Source: Primula veris
Lineage: Eukaryota > Streptophyta > Magnoliopsida > Ericales > Primulaceae
Direction: 5' to 3'
NCBI GenBank assembly: GCA_963682055.1
Contig: OY821743.1
Coordinates: forward strand, 31,172,702 to 31,236,701
Length of the DNA stretch: 64,000 bases
Made by a program: the position numbers and the translations under genes. This document shows positions 31,113 to 42,600 of the stretch, piece after piece (position 1 is the stretch's first letter; every line of letters starts with the position of its first letter). Below the pieces are notes generated by a model, which was not told the origin of the DNA, searched no databases, and was given only the letters and a program-made list of their open reading frames with translations.

Positions 31113-31761
31113 TATGGCTAGTATTTTTTATCGACTTGTACCAACCGACGCTTTTCGAGCCGAACCAATCAAGTCGGTATCAAAAGTTTGGTATACCGAC
31201 ATTACGGTACGGTACAACCGAACCAATCTTTGAAAGTCGGTTCGGTTTCGGTATTCGTTTAGTAAGTTCGGTATGATACCGATTCAAACCGAAATATTAA
31301 AATATACTATATAGACAAATAAAATAAAATACTTATATACACTTAATTATTAACGTTGTTATAATATACGTATATTACTTTTTCTAGTGAGTACTTATAA
31401 TATTTTTATTTATTTATAACTTTTAATAAAAAAAGTCTAATAGTGTTTACTCTTTTATGCAAATAAAAAAGAAATTTAACAATAATATAAATAAATATGT
31501 ATTTTTAATCTACTATTTTAAAAACTTTATACTATTTTTTTTTTTCAAAACGCACCATTTTTCTATCATCACTTGTAAACTCTAAATTAAGTTTGGTATA
31601 AAACGAAAATCGAACCAAACTAACCGAATAGTTTGGTATACCGAAAGTTCGGTATACCGATTTTTTTGGTTCGGTAATGGTATAAATTTTTTTAAACCAA
31701 ACCAGTTTGATACGGTATCGATATGTAGTAAAGAAGTTTGGTACCGAACCGGTCACCCTTA
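31113..31761. mobile_element. hAT-like non-autonomous element, 649 bp
   Basis: CTAATACT is repeated at 31105-31112 and 31762-31769, an 8-bp duplication typical of hAT insertion. Both subterminal regions are rich in GGTATACCGA, GGTTCGGT and their complements, and the interior is AT-rich. The left terminus matches the right one poorly, so the exact left end is tentative. Confidence 0.5.
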
Positions 31762-31769
31762 CTAATACT

Positions 31770-32990
31770 TATGCTATGTGATTTAAAGTTTTTTTTTTTT
31801 AAACAGATTTAAAGTTAGTAGTATCAGTTTTAACACATGGTATGATAATTTGGTATCTTCTAAGAGGGTATTTTAGTCAATTGCTTAGATAATACGACCG
31901 GCCGACAATAATGTGACCCGGTTGAGTTCGGTTCAAGTTTTATAGTAATATTAGTATCCTATTCCTACGTATCTCTTTGGGTTTTTTTCTTTAAATTTAG
32001 GAAACCAACAAAATTAGTTTTTGTGGGGATGAATCATTTTTGCCCCAAGTTTTTATTTTTGACAGTCTATTTAAAAAAAAAATGGCAGTCTATTATTTGA
32101 AAAGACCTCTATGTGGCACAGTGGCAGACTATAAAGTAAATGAAAATAAAAAAATTATGTGAATAACTCCAAATATATAAGAAAATGTAATCAATGCACT
32201 CTGTTTTAATTTTCTATTTTACCCTTTTTTTTTGTCCTTTGGCAAAATATAAATGGATTGAAAAAAATAAGTTATTTAACTCACTCTTTCCTATAATAAT
32301 AGTTATGGTTTTTGACACCGTCTACAAATAATAGTCGAGTTTTCATTATAATCGGTTATAACTAATTAATCAGTTTGTGAATCAACAAACATGGTCTATC
32401 TATATGATTACTTGGATTGGGATGCAAATTTTTAGTTACATTTGGATACTATAATCAATGTGCATATACTTTTACAAAATCTAAATTAAGGGAAAATACA
32501 TAATAACATTATTTTATAACTATATCAACTAACTATTTTAAATCATGTGAAAATCTCAAGTGAACTATTTTTTTTATGGGACGGAGTGAATACTATTTTT
32601 TGCTTGTTCAAAAGTGTATAAAATTTAAATTTTCACGAAATAAATTATTGGACATTTTTATAAAGGAATATGATAATAACTAACGATATTTCACCATTGT
32701 CGTAATGATAATTTTAAACGATACAAAAAACATATCTGTAGACATGATAATACCTAAAGTATAGTACATATGGTAGCGTATGCGTGGTAGTAGCAGTCAG
32801 GTTGATATGTTTTAATATTTAATTTAACCCTTATGCCTTTCTTGGTTGTATCATTTGCAACTCGGAATTGGACTCTATAAATACTGTGTTTGACAATACA
32901 AATAAACTTCACGCTATATGTCCGGTTCGGAAATCAAATGATGGTAAAATAAGGGTATATACAATAATAGTGTATATGGGGATGGTATTG
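31770..32990. other. Intergenic, no gene
   Basis: About 1.2 kb of AT-rich sequence without coding or clear repeat structure. Confidence 0.4.
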
Positions 32991-32995
32991 AAAAT

Positions 32996-33234
32996 TGTAA
33001 CAACCTGAATTTCCGTAGGAAAATATTGTGGTAAAGAGAAAAAATGTATCACACATCGCCTAGATATGTGAGTATTTATATCGTATATAAGCCAGTAGTA
33101 TCATGTTTTTTTTATCGCCAAGACCCTTTAAAACCGTGTGGCCCAAGAAGAAGTAGGAAATTGGGTCAAAACAAATAGTATTGGTGTTAGGAAAGCAGAT
33201 GATGACGGTTCGGTCGGAGTACCGGATCGTTACA
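32996..33234 (+). mobile_element. Solo LTR related to Cassandra, 5S segment lost
   Basis: It starts TGTAACAACCTGAATTTCC and ends CCGGATCGTTACA. It aligns with the Cassandra LTR of 2070-2761 (minus strand) on both sides: ACACATCGCCTAGATATG..., CCTTTAAAACCGTGTGGCCC, then AATTGGGTCAAAACAAATAG..., GATGACGGTTCGGTC. The 5S-derived box A to box C block is missing between these parts. AAAAT flanks both ends (32991-32995 and 33235-33239). It is older and more diverged than the intact element. Confidence 0.75.
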
Positions 33235-33239
33235 AAAAT

Positions 33240-33592
33240 AGTACATTTCCGAAAGAATTACTTGTCCAAAGCTATTCAAATCTCGTTCATAGTCCGAACA
33301 GATTACTAGTCTTGGAATTAATAACCTCGCAACCAAGAGAGTCATTTACTTATTAATAATCCATTCATAGTATATGAAAGTTCTTCCAAATACCATTTTA
33401 TAATCTAACCACAAATAACCCGTGTCTTAAAATACAAGTATTTTGTATTTTCGTAACGAACGATCAAATTGAATCAAGTGGAAAGTAACATTTTCTTTTA
33501 GTTATTCACTTATTTACTTATTTAATTAAAATAAAACAACTTATAAAATGGGCAAAAAAAGAAGGGAACAGATAAAAGCACCCTTAAACGAT
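33240..33592. other. Intergenic, no gene
   Basis: AT-rich flank between two insertions. No feature recognised. Confidence 0.4.
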
Positions 33593-33600
33593 AGTACAAT

Positions 33601-33884
33601 TAGGGCTGGGTAAAAACTCGAAAACACCGAACCGAACTGAACCGAACCGAAAAATATCAAAACCGAAAAACTGAAACTTTTTCAGGCTGGTTTCGCTTTA
33701 CAATAAAACCGAACCGATAAAAACTAAAAAACCAAAAAAACCCGAAAAAATCAAAACCGGACCGAAAAAAACCGGTCCAGTTCGGTCCAAAAAATAAAAA
33801 GACCGAAACCGAAAAAAACTGAATCGAAAAATCTGATCGGCTTCGGTTTCGGTTTTACCAAAAACCGAACCGAATCCAGCCATA
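33601..33884. mobile_element. hAT MITE 1, CCGAA-rich
   Basis: The ends TAGGGCTGGGT and ATCCAGCCATA form short inverted repeats, and AGTACAAT is duplicated at 33593-33600 and 33885-33892. The interior is made of CCGAACCGAA and AACCGAAAAA strings on the plus strand, mirrored in the right half. The 8-bp duplication and TAGGG start point to hAT. Confidence 0.8.
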
Positions 33885-33964
33885 AGTACAATAAAATAAA
33901 ATTATAAACTTGACAACCATCGAATGATACTAGTCCGAAGTTAATTTTCAAATACCGTTCATAG

Positions 33965-34237
33965 TAGGGCTGAGCGAAAACCTGAAAAAACCGAACCGAA
34001 CGAAAAATCGAAACTTTTTCGGATCGATTTTGATTTACAATAAAACTGGACCGGAAAAAACCGAAAAAACCGAAAAATCAAAAAACCCGGAAAAGATAAA
34101 AAAAGACCGAAAACCCCCGAAGAAAAACCGGAAAAAATCGAAAGATCGAAACCGGGCCGAAATAAAACGGTTCGGTTCGGTCCAAAAAATAAAAAGACCG
34201 AAAAAAAAAACCCCGAACCGGACCAAACTCAGTCCTA
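33965..34237. mobile_element. hAT MITE 2, CCGAA-rich
   Basis: The ends TAGGGCTGAG and CTCAGTCCTA are near-perfect inverted repeats, flanked by GTTCATAG at 33957-33964 and 34238-34245. Its composition matches MITE 1, which lies 80 bp away. The reading frames inside it are artefacts of the repeat. Confidence 0.82.
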
Positions 34238-34261
34238 GTTCATAGTTGGACTAAATTAGTA

Positions 34262-34470
34262 GCGGTGGATTAATAATAAACTACGTGCAATTTTAACCGA
34301 TTAAGAATTTGTATCAAAATTGTCGGAATGAAATTTTTTAAAAGTTGATCCTATAGCTCAAATATTAAATTTTATGATTAAATTTTAAAAAAATCATTTC
34401 GACAATTTTGATACAAATTATAAACCAGTTAAAATTGAAGGTAATTTCACGACGAACAATTAAATAATAT
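34262..34470. mobile_element. Palindromic MITE, family A copy 2
   Basis: Arms AAACTACGTGCAATTTTAAC...TTTGTATCAAAATTGTCGGAA and TTTCGACAATTTTGATACAA...AAAATTGAAGGTAATTTC fold back on each other. The sequence is clearly related to 30310-30525. Confidence 0.5.
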
Positions 34471-34618
34471 ATACAAACTTATTCATTTTATATTACCTTA
34501 AAAAAGAAAAGAGAAATGGGGCAAAAGAAGGAGGGGAAAAGACAAAAGTAGGCTTAAGATATCATTCACCCATTTTCTCCCACCAAATTTCCAGACCCCA
34601 CTCTCTCTCACGGACAGC

Positions 34619-36049
34619 GGATCGGGGAGTTCTTTTTTAAATACTCTAATTGCGGGATAATATAAGGGACGTGGGATCTGAGATCCCACGTCTACGTGGC
34701 ACAAATTTTTTTTTTTTTTTTTTTCTTTTCTTTTGTCGAGTAGTGGCTCCGAAATTACTTTTTTTTTTTATTTTCTTAGCTCATTTCGTTGTTTGTTATT
34801 TGATTTTAATATATTAAAAAATTCTTCAATTTTATCCAAAAACTTTCCTAATTTTATCCAAAATAAACCCTAACCATCAATCATCAAATTCCTCCGTATA
34901 TCAAATTAATATTTTTTTTTATCAAATCAACATAACTTTACCACTACAATTATCCCTAATTTTAACAAAAAAAAAACCTCTTCCAATTTACCAAAAAAAA
35001 AAAACTTCCTCAATTTTATCCAAAAAAAACTCTAACCATCGACCATCAAACTCATTCATATATCAAATTAATATATTTTTTTATCAAATCAACATCACTC
35101 TACCACTATATTTATCCCCAATTTTAACCAAAAAAAAATCTATCCCAATTTACCAAAATAAAACCTCCCCCAATTTTACAAAAAAATAAAATCTAAGCAT
35201 CAACCACCAAACTACTTGATATATCAAATTAATATTTTTTTTTTCTGAAGTATGGATAACAATTATAATATTTGGGGAATGGATATTAATTTATCTCCTC
35301 CGGATAATACTTTGCAAAACATCCGATCGATTGGATGTTTTGCGAAGTATTATCCGGATGTAATAAATTAATATCTATTCCCCAAATATTATAATTGTTA
35401 TCCATACTTCAGAAAAAAAATGATATTAATTTGATATAGGAAGTAGTTTGGTGGTTGATGGTTAGAGTTTTTTTTTGGTAAAATTGGGGAAGTTTTTTTT
35501 TTTTGGTAAATTGGAAGAGTTTTTTTTTTTTTTGTTAAAATTAGGGATAATTGTAGTGGTAGAGTGATGTTGATTTGATAAAAAAATATATTAATTTGAT
35601 ATATGAATGAGTTTGATGGTCGATGGTTAGAGTTTTTTTTGGATAAAATTGAGGAAGTTTTTTTTTTGGGTAAATTGGAGGTTTTTTTTTGGTTAAAATT
35701 AGGGATAATTGTAGTGGTAAAGTTATGTTGATTTGATAAAAAAAAATATTAATTTGATATACGAAGGAATTTGATGATTGATGGTTAGGGTTTATTTTGG
35801 ATAAAATTAGGAAAGTTTTTGGATAAAATTGAAGAATTTTTTGATATATTAAAATCAAATAACAAACAACGAAATGAGCTAAGAAAATAAAAAAAAAAAA
35901 AAGTAATTTCGCAGCCACTACTCGACAAAAGAAAAGAAAAGAAAAGAAAAAATAAAATTTGTGCCACGTAGACGTGGGATATCAGATCCCACGTCCCTTG
36001 TATTATCCAGCAATTAGAGTATTTAAAAAATAACTCCCCCAGCAGATCC
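34619..36049. mobile_element. 1.43-kb foldback element (giant inverted repeat)
   Basis: Arms 34619-35324 and 35333-36049 are reverse complements at high identity, with an 8-bp loop GATCGATT. The outer ends are GGATC; 25 bp further in each arm reads TTAAATACTCTAATTG, then a short palindrome GACGTGGGATCTGAGATCCCACGTC (34663-34687) mirrored near 35969-35993. Each arm also carries about 2.5 tandem copies of a ~165-bp AT-rich unit. There is no transposase. Both flanks carry ACTCTCTCTCA, a possible target duplication, but this is simple sequence. It lies about 630 bp before the CESA start codon. Confidence 0.85.
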
Positions 36050-36678
36050 ATTACTCTCTCTCTCTCTCACTCATTTAATACCTTCATCTACACACACACA
36101 CACACAGATCTAAACTACTACTAAAACCCTCTCTCTCTCTCTCTCTATATATATCACTCTATCACTCACTCAAGTAAAGAATAATACTAATATCATCTTT
36201 TTTCATTAAGAAAATAAACCATCTTTTTGTTTTTAATTATTACCCATTTGTGTTATTGGGTTTTTGATAATTTCCCAAAATAAACCATTTTTGTTTTCTT
36301 CATAAATTTTGTTTTTAGTTACTTAAAATTGTGGTTTAGGTGTTTGTGGAAATTAAAATAAATTAAAGAATAGTAGTAATATTTGTCACCCATTTGTGTT
36401 ATTGGGTTTTTTAAAATTACCAAAAAGAAACCATATTTTGTTTTTCTCATAAATTATGTTATTAGCTAACATAAAAGTGTGGTTTTAGGTGAGTGTGGAA
36501 ATTACCCAGAGAGAGTGAGATCTCTCTCTCTCTCTCTGTCTGTCTGTCAGTTTCTCTCAATAAAAAAAAAAGGAATAATAGTATATAATAATATAAGTTG
36601 TAAAAGTATACACTTGTAGCTAAGGTGTTTGTGAGAATCACCTAGAGAGATTTCTCTTTCTCTCAGTCTCTCTCTAGA
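36050..36678 (+). promoter_or_regulatory. CESA 5' flank and leader
   Basis: It holds (CT)n and (CA)n tracts (36051-36140), a TATATATAT box at 36146-36154 and another (CT)n at 36520-36545. A diverged tandem duplication of about 120 bp (36240-36357 and 36386-36507) contains CCCATTTGTGTTATTGGGTTTT. The long leader has AGGTGAGTGTGG, a possible 5' UTR intron donor. The foldback element ends where this region starts, so the usable promoter may be short or lie within and beyond that insertion. Confidence 0.45.
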
Positions 36679-39600
36679 ATGGAGGCAAATGGACGTCTCA
36701 TAGCAGGCTCACACAATAGGAATGAGTTGTTTCTCATCAATGCTGATGAAGTTTCTCGAGTGAGTTTTTTTTTTTTTTTAATTTTTAATTTTTAATTTTT
36801 AGGAATATGTTTTATTGTCTGTGTATTGAGCTAAAGATGATTGCTTTTCATCCCCATTTGTGTAAATACCTTTTTTGTGTTTTTTTCAAACTTTTTGTCT
36901 GTGAATTGGGAATTAAAGATGATTGTTTCATCCCCATTTGTGTAAATAATGTTGTGTGGATTGATTTACATTTTTTTTTTAATATTTTGAATATCTTGTC
37001 TGTGAATTGAACTAAAGGTGATTGCATTTCATCCCCATGTGTAAATAATTTTTTGCGTGAATTGATTTACAATTTGTTTTTTAATATTTTGAATATTTTG
37101 TCTGTGAATTGAACTAAAGATGATTGCTTTTTCATCCCCATTTGTGTAAATAACTTTTTTGTAGATTGGTTTACATTTTATTTTTTTAATAATTGTATTT
37201 TTTGTCTGTGAATTGAATTAAAGATGATTGCTTTCCCCATATGTGTAAATTTCTTTTTTATGGATTGATTTAATTTTTTTTTAGTATTTTGTATTTTTTT
37301 GTCTGTGAATTGAACTGAAGATGATTGCTTTTCATCCCCATTTGTGTTTTTTTATTTAATTCCAGAGTTTGAAACTGGAAATTTAATTTTCAAATATTTT
37401 AATTTTAATAAATTTTATGTGGATTGATTTACAGATTGTGTTTCTGCAGCTATTTAAGTTAGAATTTAATTTCCTCCAGAAGTGTTTATTTTTGTATTAA
37501 AAGTTTATTTTTTGACTTGATTGAGTATATATTGAAGTCCACCGACAGCTACTTTTTTTTTTCTTTCTGATTTTGCTACATTTTGTTTTTTCTTTAGGCT
37601 TAACTATTTTAATCTTTATATTTCCAAATTTTATTTATGCCTATATATATATTTTTTATGCGTTTATCTGAATTAAAGTTGAAATTTACTAATATTCAAG
37701 TATGTTACCCAATTATGTCATTATGTGTAGATAACTGACATTAAAGTTGGAATTTGTAGGCCACATGTCTTTTCTTGTTATAAATACGTATATCAAGTGC
37801 ACCGACAGCTTCTTATGAAATTAAAAAGAATTGCACCGACAAATAAAATATTTACCTAACTTTGCTTTTGAGTTTATGATGTATCATATTCAATTATTGA
37901 ATATAATCCCATCTACTTTCAGAAAATTTAATCTTTCAAGCTTACATTTAAATTTCTTTTACTTGGCTATCATTTTCCCTCTATTATTGCCTTTGATGTT
38001 TTGGGGTTAAACTTGAGAAATAAATATCTTCACGCTTTTGCTCAGGCCCTTAGATGGGTTGTCTTAAAGCTTATGACACTAATGCTTGTTAGTAATATTA
38101 TTTTCTTGACTAATTTTCTTAACAGGTGACCTCTGTGAAAGAGTTAAGTGGTCAAATTTGCCAGATTTGCGGAGATGAAATCGAAGTTACAGAAAACGGA
38201 GAGCCATTTGTTGCTTGCAATGAGTGTGCATTCCCTGTTTGCAGACCTTGCTACGAGTACGAGAGGAGAGAGGGTAATAAAGCTTGCCCCCAATGTAAAA
38301 CCCGATACAAACGCATGAAAGGTAAACCCTTGTTTAGTTTTGGATCTACATTACTGAACTGTTGCATACGGTATTTTTGATTTAATAAAATTTGGGTTAT
38401 TGTAACAGGAAGTCCTAGGGTTGAAGGGGATGAAGAGGAAGAAGAATTTGATGATTTAGATCACGAGTTTGATTATGGCGAAATGAACCATCACCAAAAT
38501 GGTGAGACAGTGTTTACGAGTAATACGTACGGGGTTGGTACCCCGTTAGAGATGGAATCGGCGTCTGTCAATCCGGATATCCCTCTCCTAACTTACGGCC
38601 AAGAGGTGAATTGATTGTACTTTTGTATGTTGTGTTTGGTATTTGGGAAAGAATGGAGGTGATTCTTGCACCAGTGGGTTTTCGTATGATTTTGCATTAG
38701 TACAATGGATTTAAGGTTCGGTAATTCGATAGGTGAGGCTAACATAGTCATTTCAAATAGATGATTAGGGGACACTAATTAAGTAACTGTAGTGGATTTG
38801 CTCTTTCATTTCACTAACCTTATCACCCTGTGTACTGTGCTAGTAATTGGTGGTTTATTCTGCATGACCCTTGATACGGTTAAAATTTCATCCAATATTC
38901 CTTTATCTCGTATATGTTATTATGAATGCCTTACACTGTTCACCTCTACGAAATAGCCTTCGTATATTTGTGTTCCAAGTTGCATCCATTTAATCTCTTT
39001 CCTTTTACTTACTTTTACCAGTGCCTAAGAAGTTGATGACAGGTTAATTTTTTCTTGTTACTGTAACATCCTAAACCTAAACATGATGTCACACGGCAGA
39101 ATAGCATGTGTCTTGACACGTGCTAGACTAAGCCAAAAAAAACTAGAAATTGAAGGACCAACATTGTAATTCAAAAACGATGAAATAAAAGCTTAAATAA
39201 TAATATTCAATATCTGCGTATTACGATAACAACCCATGAAATCCAAAATTCAACCTCAAACTTATTATTCTGAAATCTCGAAATGTAAAACAACGTTTCA
39301 AATTCAAAACTTGGTTTAAAACCTTATTAGCAGCGGAAAATAAAAGAAAATCCTAGGAGGTTGGCTGGTCCCGACTAACTCTAGTCCGACTCTAAGAATC
39401 TGCCTGATTACCTGAAAACATTATAAAAACGAGGGTAAGCTAAACGAGCTTAGTGAGTGACAAGTCTTACAATAATAATATGGGTCGAAAATAGGGTTTT
39501 CATTCCTTTTCTTTCTTGAAAATAAGCTTTTTGATTTATGTAAAACTTCCCATCAGACAAGGTAAAGCTCTTAAAACATTTGCAAAATAAAAATAAAAAT

Positions 39601-42600
39601 TATAATATCTTTTCTTTCTTACTATGATAAAAGCAAGTATGATAGTATTAATATCTTAGGGTACCAAGCCCGATTGACTTCCTCAATCTCTTTACCGTCG
39701 ATCTTTTTCTCAGGTGTATAAACCATACGTGCACTACGTAGTTAAGGTCACCGCAGCATGACGGCTGGGTCTATTCCTTAAAACGTTCCGGTTAACGAAA
39801 CTATATACAATCGTTAAGTTAACCGTTGAGAACTAAACTCATTCGTTTAGTTGCCAACGTCACCCCACTTCTCCTTATTAGGGGATTCTTCGTTGGGCTT
39901 TTCCTCATGGTCCCAATACAATCATAAAAACAATATATCATTCAAAACTTTATACATAACTTCTGTTATGTCGTTTCTTTCTTACACAATGACGTAAAAA
40001 AAAAAACAATTTTTACATATATAGATATTTCTGAAAATAATGCCAAAGTCTGCATTTTTGGTCGAATACATAATGGGGTTTTATACTAGTAAGACAAGAC
40101 CACTCACCTGCCCGTCGGTTTATAAGCTACCCGAAAACTTGCTGCAACCTGAAACATCATGTGATGTACTGTAAATAATCTGGAACTAAACTACAACAAG
40201 CTTAAAACAACCCGGTACACTACTGTCAAAGCGAATTCGCCAAACAAAATACTATAAGCTCATTAGTCGCCTGCTGTTATACTTATTACTACCTAACATG
40301 TATATTAAGATGATAGAACAATTATTCCTGCCTTCTTTACGACTCACCCAATTGTTGTACTTTACGAACAATCCTCGATTATATATATGGACTGTTACTT
40401 CCCAAATCTAACTTTCAGTACTCCATACGCTAACACTTATTCAAGTACAAATGTTAACAAGGTTAAATTTGGTTCTAAATTATCACAGCAACAAAAGAAA
40501 ATTCTGAAATGCTACCTAAGTCCAAAGGTTAGTAACTTTAAAGAATCCATTACTTTAATCAGTTTACAACAGTAATTCAAAATGAACTAACGTATCTAAG
40601 ATATATGGCCTTCCTTGTACATAATTGTACTGATTTTATTCCTATACTATTATAGTTATCTTAGTTTTCAATAAATACTTCCGTAACCGATATGTATCCT
40701 AATAATCAAGTTAACAGTTTTTCATTTGATATAACAACCATAACCGTAACAACTATGCGAGTGTATTAATCTTATCAGCTATCATAGGTAACCAAACATC
40801 AAAGAAATCATACTTTTATACCCGTCTCACTCTTAAAAATCTGGGTTGATATGTGATTAACTTACATGTAAAAGATACATCAAGTAAACTGTAAGATAAA
40901 GCTATTTCAAATTAGCTTATTTGAGTTCAATATCCTAAAATTTAAGCTTGTAGCATTCATCTCCGGTACCAAATTTTACTATAAACCAATGTTATTATGT
41001 AATACTATTATCAACCCATATACTAGTCAACCAGATCATCAATAAACTCAAATAAGTTTGTACCCGTTTTAAACTAAAACATTCTAAACGGTCCAGTTTT
41101 TTAGTTGAGACTAAATTTATACACGTGACGATTTATTTCGAAACTACCAAGGCAAAACCGAAACTTTAAATAGCTGTGTTAGAATAACCTTTTCCGTTTT
41201 TACTTCCTAAAACTATCAGTTAGTTATTCTTTACCTTTTTACTCCACCCTCTGCCCATAACGTTTCAAAAGCCCTAATTCACTTGACTTAACAACTATCA
41301 GTAACCACGAGTACACATGTATAACTATAATTGAACATATCTAATTAGCCATAACTAACCATCAAGGATCTTATACTACTGTAATTAGAAACAGTGTGAA
41401 ACTCAACAACATCCTACGTACATGATGATTCAATAACATGTGCAATCTCTGGTATATAAGTTTCAGTTTGATCCCATAGTACCCATTAAGCCAATTACAT
41501 AAAAACTTAATTATTCTAACTGGCAGCTCATAGATAGTATGAATCAATGGTTACCCAATTAGCTATCTTATACCCAACCTAATAACAGCCATAAGCCTAC
41601 AATAAAAATGAATTTAGGATCAAATGGTACCTTAGTGAAGGAAAAGCAAGATATTTATCAATCTTCACAGCTCTCTCTCTCTCTCTCTAGATTATCTGTG
41701 TTTTATTTCTTTCCTCTGTTTTACCTTTCCCTCTGTTCTCCAGTTTATACAGGGTTAATTCTAATTGAAACTGCAAACTAGAAGCTGAAACACTCTTAAC
41801 CATGTAATGGGTTTTCACTCTTTATTTCTATTTAATCTAACGCATACAACCATTAGGAGAACTAACCATTTAGACCTCAAACTTCTACATAATTATACAC
41901 TACTACTATTATTTGCTAAAATATTTATTTTCCCCCTAATATAAGCTAAATTAATAACTGGTATTATAGCTAAATAAATATATATGGAAAAATTAAAATA
42001 AAATTACGGGTTCTTACAGTTACGGTCTCTCATAATTTGATACAAAAAAATATCTTTTGATGAAGGATAATGGGATTTCCCCCGATAAGCACGCTCTCAT
42101 TGTTCCCCCTTTCATGAACCGTGGAAAGAGAGTCCACCCTGTTGCATTTCCTGATTCCTCCATGTCTAGTAAGTTTTCTACTCTATTTGTACACTTCTAT
42201 ACATCGAGCCTTACTTCTACATTAGTTGAGAGGTATCTTGTTCTTATTGTTGCTGTTTTTTATTTTAATAGTGCCACCTAGACCAATGGATCCGAAGAAA
42301 GATTTGGCAGTTTATGGGTATGGTAGTGTTGCATGGAAAGACAGAATGGACGATTGGAAGAAAAAGCAGAACGATAGACTTCAAGTTGTTCAGCATGAAG
42401 GTGGAAGTGACGGCGGAGATGATTTCGAGGATCCAGATTTACCAAAGTATGATTTTCTTGCATGCACGTGTGTTTATCAATTATTGAAATATATTCTCGT
42501 TTTCAATTTCGTTGCAAGATTGAGGAATGTAGTTTGTTTGTTTTTGTTTCGTTTGTTGAGGAAGATTTCTTGTTAACAGCATCTTCGTTTTTTTTTTTTA

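Noticed and set aside
34030..34245. Lys-rich 71-codon frame
   Set aside because: Entirely inside the CCGAA-rich hAT MITE; its composition comes from the repeat.
35541..36051. Hydrophobic frames in the right arm of the foldback
   Set aside because: They are AT-rich repeat translations mirrored in the other arm. No gene-like signal.
40387..40575. 62-codon frame in CESA intron 3
   Set aside because: Lies in the probable solo LTR, with no homology recognised and no support.
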